DNA from: Arthrobacter cryoconiti | GTDB taxonomy: Bacteria > Actinomycetota > Actinomycetes > Actinomycetales > Micrococcaceae | Assembly: GCF_020905375.1 (NCBI RefSeq) | Contig: NZ_JAJJBU010000032.1 | Location: 1-64,000 of the forward strand | DNA: 64,000 nucleotides | Reading direction: 5' to 3' | In this document: positions 27,163 through 35,085 of the stretch, one piece after another | Layout: each line of letters opens with the position of its first letter | How positions within the stretch are numbered: position 1 is the stretch's first letter | Program-made: the position numbers and the translations under genes | The notes under the pieces: model-generated | Seen by the model: the letters and a program-made list of their open reading frames with translations, nothing else | What the model was told of the DNA's origin: nothing | The model's database searches: none

Positions 27163-27894
27163 ATGGAACTCAAACATCACTTCAGCGTCCCAAGTTCCCT
27201 AGCGGAAACGTGGCATTCCTTCAACCAGCTAGAAGAGATAGCTCCATGTTTCCCGGGCGCCGTCCTCACTTCGGTAGAAGGAGACACCTTTACGGGTACC
27301 GTCAAGGTCAAACTCGGGCCCATCGCCATGTTGTACACGGGGACCGGGGAATTTCTCTCCCGTGACGAAGACTCGCACACGGTCGTGATTAGCGCCCAAG
27401 GCAAAGATAAACGCGGAAATGGAACCGCTGGGGCCACTGTGACTGCTGTTCTAACTGCCGACGGCGACGGCACAGTAGTGGACGTCTCCACCGACATGAA
27501 CGTCACGGGCAAACCAGCCCAATTTGGCAGGGGCGTTATTCAGGATATTTCCGACAAACTGCTAGAAGCGTTTGTGCAATGCGTGATCAGCAAAGCAACC
27601 GGTGCCGAAGAGGACGTTAGCGAACCGGCCGCTAGCCACACTGACGAAGCCGCGGCCAGTGCGACTCCTCCCCTGCAAGACCGCGCAAGCAAAGACAGTG
27701 TCAGCAAAGACAGTGCCAGCAAAGACCGCACCGAAACCGACCAACCCGAATTGGACCTCGGTTCAGCCGTGCTGCCGGTGCTGGCAAAACGTTTTGCTCC
27801 CTTCATTGTGGCCTTGATCGCGGTCGTGGCGCTCGCTGTCTGCCTCGGTCAGGGCAAAAAAATGGGCGGGTGTAAAAAACCCAAGAGACGTTAA
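27163..27894 (+). CDS. coxG: CoxG-like SRPBCC domain protein with C-terminal membrane anchor
   Basis: A 243-residue protein. Residues 1-145 form an SRPBCC (START-like) domain beginning ELKHHFSVPSSLAETWHSFNQLEEIAPCFPGA, typical of carbon monoxide dehydrogenase subunit G. A low-complexity Ser/Lys/Asp linker with three 5-residue repeats follows (about 176-190). One membrane helix (about 206-228) and a basic tail, KKMGGCKKPKRR, complete it. CoxG is thought to tether the hydroxylase to the membrane and its electron acceptor. It is the last gene of the cluster, 21 bp after coxM, with a very strong terminator 21 bp downstream. Confidence 0.92.
   Translation: MELKHHFSVPSSLAETWHSFNQLEEIAPCFPGAVLTSVEGDTFTGTVKVKLGPIAMLYTGTGEFLSRDEDSHTVVISAQGKDKRGNGTAGATVTAVLTADGDGTVVDVSTDMNVTGKPAQFGRGVIQDISDKLLEAFVQCVISKATGAEEDVSEPAASHTDEAAASATPPLQDRASKDSVSKDSASKDRTETDQPELDLGSAVLPVLAKRFAPFIVALIAVVALAVCLGQGKKMGGCKKPKRR
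27688..27732 (+). repeat. Three tandem 15-bp repeats in the coxG linker
   Basis: Units 27688-27702, 27703-27717 and 27718-27732 encode SKDSV, SKDSA and SKDRT. The first two differ by one base. They lie in frame in the linker between the SRPBCC domain and the membrane helix, so copy-number change would alter tether length without breaking the frame. Confidence 0.75.
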
Positions 27895-27914
27895 ACCTCA
27901 GCGCGAAGCACCCC

Positions 27915-27960
27915 GAGACGTAAACGGCCACACCCAAAAGGGTGTGGCCGTTTACGTCTC
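27915..27960. terminator. Bidirectional terminator between coxG and the flotillin-like gene
   Basis: A perfect 21-bp stem (GAGACGTAAACGGCCACACCC and its complement) around the loop AAAA. It lies 20 bp after the coxG stop and 4 bp before the stop of the convergent gene, so it can end both transcripts. No long T-run follows, as is common in high-GC actinobacteria. It is the strongest hairpin I found in the window. Confidence 0.88.
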
Positions 27961-27964
27961 TTGC

Positions 27965-29464
27965 TTAGTCGCTGGTGCTCGGTTCGTGCGTAAGAACCGG
28001 CTCATGCGCTATGTCAGATTTTTTGGAAGTCGTAGACTTCCCCATGCCTTGGAGCAACGCAATCAGATCCAGTCCGGTGGAGTCTTTGATCAACTGCGTG
28101 GTCTGCTGGACACCGTCAGAAACATTTCGACTCAACTTGCTGGCACCGTCGTTGGAAACTACCGTCATATTCTTGATGGCAGACATTGGGGCTGCAACTT
28201 CACGCGCCATCGCAGGGAGGACCTCAAGGACCTTGCTGAGGATGGCAGCCTCATTGAATTTCTCATAGGCCTCCGCCTGGGCCGCTATACCTGCCGCTTC
28301 CGCCAGGCCCTTGGCTTCCGTGGTCCCTGCCTCCGCTTGACCACGGGAACGGATTACTGATGCGTCTGCTCGTCCCTTCGCTTCAATGACAGCAGCATCC
28401 GCGTTGCCCCTGGCCGTGTTGGCAGCGGCATCTGCCTCGGCACCAACCCGGTCACCCTCAGCCGTGAGTTTCCGCTTGGCAAGTTCCACGGTTGCCTCAA
28501 TCTCGGCTGCTTCAGAAGCGCGACGGCGTTCCTCCAGTTTGGCGTCTGCCTGCTGGATGAGACGGTATTTTTCGGCGTCCGCAGGCTTGCGGACCTCGGT
28601 GTCCAGTTCCTTCTCGCGCAGTTCTGCACGGCGCAATGCGACCTGTTGCTCGCGAATGATGACCTGCTCTTGCTGCTCAGCTGCGGCCAGCGGTCCCGCG
28701 GCATCAGCCCTAGCCTGCCGAGCGTCTGCTTCTTCCTTCAGCTCTGCCCTTTTGATGATCAGCTGCTGCTGAGCCAACGCCACCTGCTCGTCGGCGATTG
28801 CCTTAGCCTGCTCGGCCTCCTGTAGCGACTGGGCCTCCGCAATTTTTGCCCTTTTTTCAGCTAAAGCAGCCTCCGGACGGCCAAGGTTTAGTAGGTATCC
28901 GGAGTCGTCGTCGACCGACTGGATCTGAAAGGTATCAATTTCCAGGCCCTGATTGTGCATTGAGTGTTCGGCTTCTTCCTTAACACTCTTAGCAAAAGAC
29001 GCCCTGTCCTTAATGATGGATTCCACCGTCAAGGTACCCACAATTGATCGCAGCGAACCTGAAAGGGTCTCCTGCGTGTAGTGGTCAATGGCATCTTGCT
29101 GATTCAAGAAACGCTGGGCAGCTTTCCGCACGGCGTCCACATCCCCACCAACCTTCACCTGAGCCACACCCGTGAGGTGAAGCTTGATGCCATTTTGTGA
29201 GATGCCTTCAATCTTCAGGGCTACCTGACGAGAGGCTAATGAAATCGGATATGCGCGCTGCGTGAACGGATTGATGAAGATCCGGCCAAACACCACGCTC
29301 TGGCTATTGGGGTCCGGCTGGCTCTTATTGTCCTTGGAGGAGATGATCAAAGCCTGGTCGGGGCTGGCGATGTGCAAGGCCATCTTCGAGACGACGGCAA
29401 CTAAGCCAAGGACCACCACCAGTGCGGCAATTCCAATGAACAAGGGGATGAGTGTGAGTATCAT
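27965..29464 (-). CDS. Flotillin-like SPFH/Band 7 membrane protein
   Basis: A 499-residue flotillin-type protein. An N-terminal hydrophobic segment (about 3-30) is followed by the SPFH/Band 7 domain, in which TQRAYPISLASRQVALKIEG and KVGGDVDAVRKAAQRFLNQ are visible. A long Ala/Glu/Arg-rich coiled coil runs from about 200 to 400 with EAKGRADASVIRSRGQAEAG-type repeats. A glycine- and serine-containing tail ends the protein. Flotillins assemble into membrane microdomain scaffolds that organise signalling and lipid or secretion machinery. It is monocistronic here, convergent with coxG across the terminator. Confidence 0.9.
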   Translation of the reverse strand: MILTLIPLFIGIAALVVVLGLVAVVSKMALHIASPDQALIISSKDNKSQPDPNSQSVVFGRIFINPFTQRAYPISLASRQVALKIEGISQNGIKLHLTGVAQVKVGGDVDAVRKAAQRFLNQQDAIDHYTQETLSGSLRSIVGTLTVESIIKDRASFAKSVKEEAEHSMHNQGLEIDTFQIQSVDDDSGYLLNLGRPEAALAEKRAKIAEAQSLQEAEQAKAIADEQVALAQQQLIIKRAELKEEADARQARADAAGPLAAAEQQEQVIIREQQVALRRAELREKELDTEVRKPADAEKYRLIQQADAKLEERRRASEAAEIEATVELAKRKLTAEGDRVGAEADAAANTARGNADAAVIEAKGRADASVIRSRGQAEAGTTEAKGLAEAAGIAAQAEAYEKFNEAAILSKVLEVLPAMAREVAAPMSAIKNMTVVSNDGASKLSRNVSDGVQQTTQLIKDSTGLDLIALLQGMGKSTTSKKSDIAHEPVLTHEPSTSD

Positions 29465-29590
29465 GAGGCCCTTACAAACGTTGTCGAGTGTGATCGTGGG
29501 CGCTAACGATCGCTAACGCCCATGACTCGATCCTACGGAAGTTGCCCAGGTTCTCCACATGATGGAGAAAAAGGCGGGCCCGGCAGTGTC

Positions 29591-30055
29591 TCAGGCTAGT
29601 TGAGCCCGCACCATCTCCGAGATTGCCTTTCCATCAAAACGTCCGGCGATCTTCGCCTGAACAGGCTTCATAACTTGGCCCATCTGGCGCATAGTCAGCG
29701 GATCCCCGGCTAAGACTTGCTCTGCTATGACTTCCTGAACAATGGCGCGTGCCTGGGCTTCGGTCAACGGCTGAGGCAAGTACCCTTCAATGACTTGTGC
29801 TTCAGCAATTTCGGCAGCAGCACGGCCAGCTTCCCCCGCATCCGCGTATATAGTGGCGCTCTCGTGGCGCTTGAGAGCTTCTTTCTGAAGCAGTGTAATG
29901 AGTGCTGCGTCGTCGAATTCAACCGGGGTCTTGCCGGACTTCTCCTTCGTCTCAACTTCGCCCAACACATTCCGGATAGTAGCCAGCGCCACCTTGTTTC
30001 CAGCCTTCATGTGAGCGACGACATCGTTCTTAAGCTGCTGTTTCAGCGAAGACAT
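29591..30055 (-). CDS. GatB/YqeY domain protein
   Basis: A 154-residue protein consisting of the YqeY domain, the tail domain of GatB amidotransferases. It starts SSLKQQLKNDVVAHMKAGNKVAL and ends with a MGQVMKPVQAKIAGRFDGKAISEMV-type block. Standalone YqeY proteins bind tRNA weakly and their role is not well defined. The frame extends further upstream, but the ATG at 30055 has an AAAGGAA box and gives the standard family start. It may follow a small uncertain gene on the same strand (30106-30450). Confidence 0.9.
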   Translation of the reverse strand: MSSLKQQLKNDVVAHMKAGNKVALATIRNVLGEVETKEKSGKTPVEFDDAALITLLQKEALKRHESATIYADAGEAGRAAAEIAEAQVIEGYLPQPLTEAQARAIVQEVIAEQVLAGDPLTMRQMGQVMKPVQAKIAGRFDGKAISEMVRAQLA

Positions 30056-30105
30056 TGTGTTCCTTTTCTCGGGGTTGAAAGAAGTGACCGTTAGCCACCC
30101 CAGCG

Positions 30106-30450
30106 TCAATTATCCTCCGTGCCAGTTCGAATGCTGCGCATCGTAGACTGGGGTTCCACCACCCACGAAAGCGGCATGACATGATCACCCTCCTCCAAGA
30201 CTCCGACGGATATATCCGTATGAGCAAGCATTTCCCCGCCAGCGTGCAGGTCTCCATCACGTTTAGTGACGGCACGGCACAGGAATACTCTGGACGTCGG
30301 CTCAATGGTCTTTATGACGACGCCCTCGCCTCGTATCGGGCGGGCAACCAGCTTGATGCCAAAGGTTATAAGCGAAACGCCCAGAAAATCGGGCACAAGC
30401 GCAACGCTGTGGACCACGTACCCGTCCAAAGTGGAATGGCTCACTAACAC
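30106..30450 (-). CDS. Small ORF of uncertain strand, function unknown
   Basis: Two overlapping frames in the same codon register compete here: a leftward frame of 114 codons (GTG at 30450, weak AAGG box, stop 50 bp before yqeY) and a rightward frame of 88 codons (30181-30447). Codon-position composition is nearly identical for both, so base usage does not decide. Neither shows a family I know. The rightward version, with ITFSDGTAQEYSGRRLNGLYD and a basic tail, looks slightly more protein-like. The leftward one would be co-transcribed with yqeY. One of the two is probably real. Confidence 0.35.
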   Translation of the reverse strand: MLVSHSTLDGYVVHSVALVPDFLGVSLITFGIKLVARPIRGEGVVIKTIEPTSRVFLCRAVTKRDGDLHAGGEMLAHTDISVGVLEEGDHVMPLSWVVEPQSTMRSIRTGTEDN

Positions 30451-30488
30451 CCATTGCCTTGAAACACCCGGACACGACTGGAGCTACC

Positions 30489-31649
30489 ATGCCTGAGATT
30501 TCAGATCTTCTGAATCTAGATTCCCTCCTGAGCGCCGAGGAGTTGGCGCTGCGCACGCGAGTTCGTTCCTTCGTGGACACCGCTGTCCGGCCCAACATTG
30601 GCCAGTGGTATGAAAAAGCACACTTTCCGCCAGAAATCGTCATTGAGCTGGCTGGACTCGGACTGTTGGGCATGCATCTTTCCGGATATGGCTGTCCAGG
30701 AGGCTCCGCCGTCGAATACGGCCTTGCCGCCCTGGAATTGGAAGCCGGAGACTCGGGCCTACGCACTTTCGTCAGCGTTCAGGGGTCTTTAGCCATGAGC
30801 GCCATACATAAACACGGCTCCGAGGAGCAAAAGAACGAGTGGCTGCCCCGGATGGCTGCTGGAGAGATCATCGGCTGCTTCGCCCTGACAGAACCAAGTG
30901 CGGGATCCGATCCCGGCAACATGCTCACGTTCGCCCGCCGGGACGGAGCGCACTGGATCATCAGCGGCACCAAACGTTGGATAGGAATGGCGTCGATCGC
31001 TGCCATCGCCATCGTTTGGGCACAGACTTCCGAAGGCGTACGCGGCTTCATTGTGCCCACTGACACGCCAGGCTTCACGACGTCGAAAATCGAGCCAAAA
31101 CTATCCCTGCGAGCTTCCATCCAATGCGACGTCGCCTTGGTGGACGTCCGGCTACCTGAAACGGCAATGCTCCCCCTGGCGAAAGGCTTGCGCGGACCCT
31201 TCGAATGCCTCAATGAAGCTCGATACGGCATAATCTGGGGCGCGATGGGAGCTGCTCGCGACAGCTTCGAAACGGCGGTCAAATACTCTCAAGAACGACT
31301 CCAATTCGGCAAGCCACTGGCTGGATACCAGCTCACTCAGGAAAAGTTGGTTAATATGGCGTTGGAGATCAACAAAGGCATGCTGGTGGCATTGCAGCTG
31401 GGCCGGCTCAAGGATGCCGGCGCTTTGTTACCGCACCAGATTTCATTGGGTAAACTCAACAACGTCCGCGAAGCGATCTCGATTTGCCGCGATGCGCGAG
31501 CCTTGCTCGGTGGGAACGGTATAACTCTTGATTACTCGCCCATGCGCCACGCGAACAACCTTGAATCCGTGCGTACCTACGAGGGCACCGATGAAGTCCA
31601 TACGCTGATCCTTGGTCATCACATCACCGGTATTCCGGCGTTCCGATGA
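30489..31649 (+). CDS. Acyl-CoA dehydrogenase, glutaryl-CoA dehydrogenase-like
   Basis: A 386-residue FAD enzyme closely resembling glutaryl-CoA dehydrogenase. It has FALTEPSAGSDPGNM (FAD/CoA binding), GTKRWIGMASIA, PKLSLRASIQCDVALVDV, RYGIIWGAMGAARDSFE, ARALLGGNGITLDYSPMRHANNLE, and the catalytic base Glu in RTYEGTDEVH (about residue 365), with the family's GHHITGI-AF ending. GCDH oxidises and decarboxylates glutaryl-CoA to crotonyl-CoA in lysine and tryptophan breakdown. No other pathway gene adjoins it, so the substrate is inferred only from similarity. Start at the ATG at 30489 with a GGAG box. Confidence 0.88.
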   Translation: MPEISDLLNLDSLLSAEELALRTRVRSFVDTAVRPNIGQWYEKAHFPPEIVIELAGLGLLGMHLSGYGCPGGSAVEYGLAALELEAGDSGLRTFVSVQGSLAMSAIHKHGSEEQKNEWLPRMAAGEIIGCFALTEPSAGSDPGNMLTFARRDGAHWIISGTKRWIGMASIAAIAIVWAQTSEGVRGFIVPTDTPGFTTSKIEPKLSLRASIQCDVALVDVRLPETAMLPLAKGLRGPFECLNEARYGIIWGAMGAARDSFETAVKYSQERLQFGKPLAGYQLTQEKLVNMALEINKGMLVALQLGRLKDAGALLPHQISLGKLNNVREAISICRDARALLGGNGITLDYSPMRHANNLESVRTYEGTDEVHTLILGHHITGIPAFR

Positions 31650-31693
31650 TGCTAGCCGGCGGAACAGACTCGCCACCGTGTAAGACTTGATAC

Positions 31694-32116
31694 ATGGACC
31701 TGAACGTTTCACCTGAGCTGATAATTCCAGCAGCTGAGCTGGCGTGGAAGTTCTCCCGGTCCTCCGGTCCCGGCGGTCAACACGTCAATAAAACGGAGAC
31801 CCGAGTAGAACTCTCCTGGAACATCACCGGATCATTGGCAATTTCCGAGGAACAACGGGATAACATTAGCGCCAGGTTGGCGGCTCGCTTGATCGCAGGA
31901 ACACTCATCGTGACCGCCTCCGAACATCGCTCACAGCTGCGCAACCGCGAGATTGCGCTGAATAAAATGGCAAAAATCCTCGCCCAGGCGCTTGCCCCGC
32001 AGGGGCCGCAACGCCGTGCTAGCAAAGCAAGCCGTAGCTCACGCAGACGCCATCAGGCCGCAAAGCAGCAACGCTCAGCCACCAAACAGCTTCGCCAGCG
32101 ACCGTCCGCCGATTAG
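31694..32116 (+). CDS. arfB: Peptidyl-tRNA hydrolase ArfB (alternative ribosome rescue)
   Basis: A 140-residue protein with a release-factor-like domain. SRSSGPGGQHVNKTETRVEL carries the catalytic GGQ at about 27-29. The C-terminal tail (from about 104) is rich in Arg/Lys (RRASKASRSSRRRHQAAKQQ) and is known in ArfB to sit in the empty mRNA channel. It frees ribosomes stalled on non-stop mRNAs as a backup to tmRNA. It lies 45 bp after the acyl-CoA dehydrogenase on the same strand but is functionally unrelated. The family-typical length and tail support an intact gene. Confidence 0.93.
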   Translation: MDLNVSPELIIPAAELAWKFSRSSGPGGQHVNKTETRVELSWNITGSLAISEEQRDNISARLAARLIAGTLIVTASEHRSQLRNREIALNKMAKILAQALAPQGPQRRASKASRSSRRRHQAAKQQRSATKQLRQRPSAD

Positions 32117-32218
32117 ATTGCGCTCTCGGTGCCTGCTTCTCCCCCGCTAGGCTGGAAGTTGCAAAGAGACAAGCTGCGATCAAACACAGAGCTCAAACAC
32201 AGATAGGAAAGCACCGCC

Positions 32219-32686
32219 ATGACCCAACGTCGGATGAATGTAGAGTCTTTCAACCTCGATCACCGAAGCGTTCAGGCACCCTATGTGCGTGTTGCCGACC
32301 GTAAGGAACTTCGTCATGGGGACGTCATTACAAAATATGACGTGCGATTTACCCAACCAAATGCGGCCCATCTGGCTATGAAGACTGTCCACTCACTTGA
32401 GCATCTCTTTGCCGAACATTCGCGCAACCATTCACAGGCCGTTATCGATTTCTCTCCGATGGGATGCCAAACGGGGTTTTACCTCATCATGGAAGGCGAG
32501 CCTGATATCCCTGCCGTGCTCAGTCTCATCGAAGCGACCCTGACGGATGTATTGGCCGCTGTCGAGGTACCTGCCGCCAACGAAACTCAATGCGGGTGGG
32601 GTGCCAACCACTCACTCGAGGCAGCTCAGGACGCCGCCCGCGCGTTCCTCAAGGAACGTGCTCAGTGGGAGAACGTGATCGCGTGA
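32219..32686 (+). CDS. luxS: S-ribosylhomocysteine lyase LuxS
   Basis: A 155-residue metalloenzyme that splits S-ribosylhomocysteine into homocysteine and DPD, the precursor of autoinducer 2. Metal ligands H58 and H62 are in HSLEH, and the third ligand is C126 in QCGWG. The catalytic C84 is in MGCQTGFY and the acid/base E61 in SLEH, so all active-site residues are present. An AGGAAAG box precedes the ATG. The stop overlaps the GTG start of the nucleosidase gene (GTGA), so the two steps of SAH recycling are translationally coupled. Metabolic detoxification is certain in principle; signalling is not shown. Confidence 0.96.
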   Translation: MTQRRMNVESFNLDHRSVQAPYVRVADRKELRHGDVITKYDVRFTQPNAAHLAMKTVHSLEHLFAEHSRNHSQAVIDFSPMGCQTGFYLIMEGEPDIPAVLSLIEATLTDVLAAVEVPAANETQCGWGANHSLEAAQDAARAFLKERAQWENVIA

Positions 32687-33450
32687 AGCACGTTGACGTA
32701 ATTGTCATTGCAGCCATGGAAGAGGAAATTATTCCCTTCTTAGAACGTGCCACCGCGGTCAGTGATGCTGTTCATCGGGGCAACTCAATTCACCGCACAG
32801 TTAGTATCAAGGGCGCTAACGTGCGGTTGGTACAAGGTGGAATCGGACTTGTCAACGCCGCGGGCGCTGCAACTTCAGCCCTACTCGGTGCCGGTTCGCG
32901 CGAGCATAAAGCGCCGGCTCCGCTCGTTATTAGTGCAGGAAGTGCAGGTGGGCTCGGTGAGCAGGTACGCGTAGGGGATGTGGTGGTGGGAACAAATCAC
33001 ATCAACGCCGACGCCGACGCCCGGGCGTTTGGCTATGAGCTCGGCCAAGTCCCGGGCATGCCAGCTTCCTACCCTGTCCCAGCGTTTCTTCGCGATGTCA
33101 GCACTTTCGTTCCACCTGCGGAGGGGCTAGTTGCTCGAGTGCATCATGGACTCATCGTTTCCAGCTACGCCTTTGTTGGTCACGAACGGGCAGTGCTCAT
33201 CAAAGGCCAGTTTGAACAAGTTCTGGCGACAGACATGGAATCCTCGGCAATCGCGCAAACGGCTCGCGCTTACGAGGCGCCTTTTCTAGCTATTCGCGGG
33301 ATCTCCGATCTGTGCGGGCCAAGCGCCGATGCGGACTTCCTGAGCCATGTTGACGATGCTGCCGAGCGCTCAGCCGAAGTTGCGTTGAGCGTCATGGACT
33401 CTTGGCTGGCCAGTCTGTCACAGCGGGTGCAGGCCCCCACAACGGCGTAG
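32683..33450 (+). CDS. mtnN: 5'-methylthioadenosine/S-adenosylhomocysteine nucleosidase
   Basis: A 255-residue nucleosidase (Pfs/MTAN) that cuts adenine from S-adenosylhomocysteine and methylthioadenosine, giving the LuxS substrate. [12 protein letters not shown] carries the conserved N-terminal Glu, and [30 protein letters not shown] (substrate-binding Met-Glu) and IRGISDLCG (catalytic Asp) follow. The frame is open from 32590 inside luxS, but the GTG at 32683 overlaps the luxS stop and begins with the family's [14 protein letters not shown]. The protein is slightly longer than the E. coli enzyme. The metal-regulator gene follows 36 bp later. Confidence 0.93.
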   Translation: MKHVDVIVIAAMEEEIIPFLERATAVSDAVHRGNSIHRTVSIKGANVRLVQGGIGLVNAAGAATSALLGAGSREHKAPAPLVISAGSAGGLGEQVRVGDVVVGTNHINADADARAFGYELGQVPGMPASYPVPAFLRDVSTFVPPAEGLVARVHHGLIVSSYAFVGHERAVLIKGQFEQVLATDMESSAIAQTARAYEAPFLAIRGISDLCGPSADADFLSHVDDAAERSAEVALSVMDSWLASLSQRVQAPTTA

Positions 33451-33486
33451 TGGCGCAGCCGAACGTTGAGCACATACCCTTAGATC

Positions 33487-34167
33487 ATGTCCGTCTCTGA
33501 TTTATCCACGAGTACTCAGAACTACCTCAAAGCTGTGTGGAGTCTGGCCGAGTGGTCACAGACTCCGGTCACCGCAACCTTGATCGCGGCGAAGACGGAA
33601 CTGAAGCTATCTTCCGTTTCGGACGCGGTGCGCAAGCTTTCTGCGCAGGGGCTATTGGTGCATTCCCCGTATGGGTCTGTTGAACTAACGCCCACGGGGC
33701 AAGAGTATGCGTTGGCAATGGTACGGCGGCATCGATTGATCGAGTCATTTCTAGTGAGTGTGCTGGGCTATGGTTGGGATCAAGTACACGATGAAGCGGA
33801 GAACCTGGAGCACGCGGTCTCCGATTTTCTGGTGAACCGGATCGATGAGTTCCTTAATTTCCCCTCTCGGGATCCCCACGGCGATCCCATCCCGGCCGCT
33901 GATGGCACAGTCGTCTTTCCTGACGCCGTCCAGCTGACGGAAGTTGGTGCTGGTCAGGCTGTTCTGGTGGAACGGATCTCGGATGCGGATCCACTTCTAC
34001 TGCAGTTCTTCTTAGAACAAAAAATCGTCTTGGGGGCACGGCTTCAGATCGGCGCTGGGGCGCCTTTCTCAGACTCGATAGACGTTCGGGTGGCTGGCTC
34101 TACTTCATCGCTCGCCCTCGGCCGCGCAGCCACTGATGCCCTGTACGTCTCCATTGTCCAGAATTGA
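33487..34167 (+). CDS. DtxR/MntR family metal-dependent repressor
   Basis: A 226-residue regulator. A winged helix (about 5-70) has TSTQNYLKAVWSLAEW and KLSSVSDAVRKLSAQGLLVHSPYGSVELT. The dimer/metal domain has RRHRLIESFLVSVLGYGWDQVHDEAENLEHAVS (His and Glu ligands typical of the family). A C-terminal FeoA/SH3-like part ends it. Such proteins repress metal uptake genes when Mn(II) or Fe(II) is plentiful. It converges on the metal ABC importer, whose genes face it and lie beside nrdE-nrdF, so it is the natural candidate regulator of that importer. The metal identity cannot be read reliably. Confidence 0.88.
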   Translation: MSVSDLSTSTQNYLKAVWSLAEWSQTPVTATLIAAKTELKLSSVSDAVRKLSAQGLLVHSPYGSVELTPTGQEYALAMVRRHRLIESFLVSVLGYGWDQVHDEAENLEHAVSDFLVNRIDEFLNFPSRDPHGDPIPAADGTVVFPDAVQLTEVGAGQAVLVERISDADPLLLQFFLEQKIVLGARLQIGAGAPFSDSIDVRVAGSTSSLALGRAATDALYVSIVQN

Positions 34168-34209
34168 ACGGTTGTCACTCTAAAAAGTACGACGGCGGCA
34201 ACCTTGACC

Positions 34210-35085
34210 TTAGCTAGAGGGCTCTAGGGATCCTCGACGTCGTCGGGCCAATATCCGTTGACCCACAAGCCCATGCCGCGGACTGAAAAGGTAAACGGCA
34301 GTGAAAGCTGCCCCTTGAGTGAGAACCACCATGCCCCCGGAGGCGGTGTCTAGGTAATAACTCAGGTATAGGCCAATGCCAGCGCACATCGCTGAAATTA
34401 CGGGAGCGATGACCAGCATCCGTCCAAATCTATCGGTGAGAAGGTAAGCCGTAGCCCCAGGAATGATGAGCATCGCGACGACAAGAACCACTCCCACCGC
34501 TTGGAGTGCGACCACAGCCGTGAGGGCAAGAAGACCCAAGAGTGCGGCGCCAAGCAACTTGGGGTTGAGCCCGATGGCGTGAGCATGGGTGGGGTCGAAA
34601 GCGAAGAGGGTAAAGTCCCGGCGTTTGATCACTAAAATCGTGAAGGTGATGGCACCCAAGACGATGATCTGGGTGAGATCCGCCCATGAGACACCCAGCA
34701 AGTTCCCGAAGATGATGTGGAACAGATCTGTCTGAGATGGCGTGATGGAAATCAGGACAAGGCCCAGAGCAAACAAGGTGGTGAAGACGATTCCGATCGC
34801 GGCATCCTCCTTAACCCTGCTAGTATCGCGCACCAAACCGATGAGTCCCACGGCAAGGAACCCGAAGGCAACTGCGCCAACCGCAAAGGGAACCCCCACG
34901 ATGTACGCGAGAACAACCCCTGGTAGAACCGCGTGAGAAACGGCGTCGCCCATTAATGACCAACCAATAAGAACAAGCCAACAAGAGAGTAGTGCACACA
35001 CTATTGAAGCGATCAGCGTGGTCGCTAGGGCCCTAACCATAAAGTCGTAGCTGAGAGGTTCGAGGAAGAAAACTATCAGGTTCAT
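34210..35085 (-). CDS. Metal ABC transporter permease (Mn/Zn/Fe type)
   Basis: A 291-residue ABC-3 family permease with about eight membrane helices. Typical blocks are SWLVLIGWSLMGDAVSHAVLPGV near the start, FGNLLGVSWADL and LQAVGVVLVVAMLIIPGATAYLLTDRFG. It forms the channel for Mn, Zn or Fe uptake with the ATPase and lipoprotein encoded just upstream. The three genes overlap by 4 bp at each junction (ATGA type), a tight operon. The tail is short and polar. The gene ends 43 bp from the convergent DtxR-type regulator. Confidence 0.92.
   Translation of the reverse strand: MNLIVFFLEPLSYDFMVRALATTLIASIVCALLSCWLVLIGWSLMGDAVSHAVLPGVVLAYIVGVPFAVGAVAFGFLAVGLIGLVRDTSRVKEDAAIGIVFTTLFALGLVLISITPSQTDLFHIIFGNLLGVSWADLTQIIVLGAITFTILVIKRRDFTLFAFDPTHAHAIGLNPKLLGAALLGLLALTAVVALQAVGVVLVVAMLIIPGATAYLLTDRFGRMLVIAPVISAMCAGIGLYLSYYLDTASGGMVVLTQGAAFTAVYLFSPRHGLVGQRILARRRRGSLEPSS

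Noticed and set aside
29501-29524. GCTAACG repeat with GGGCG/CGCCC arms upstream of the flotillin-like gene
   Set aside because: Direct repeat of 8-9 bp and a 5-bp stem only; too weak to call a site.
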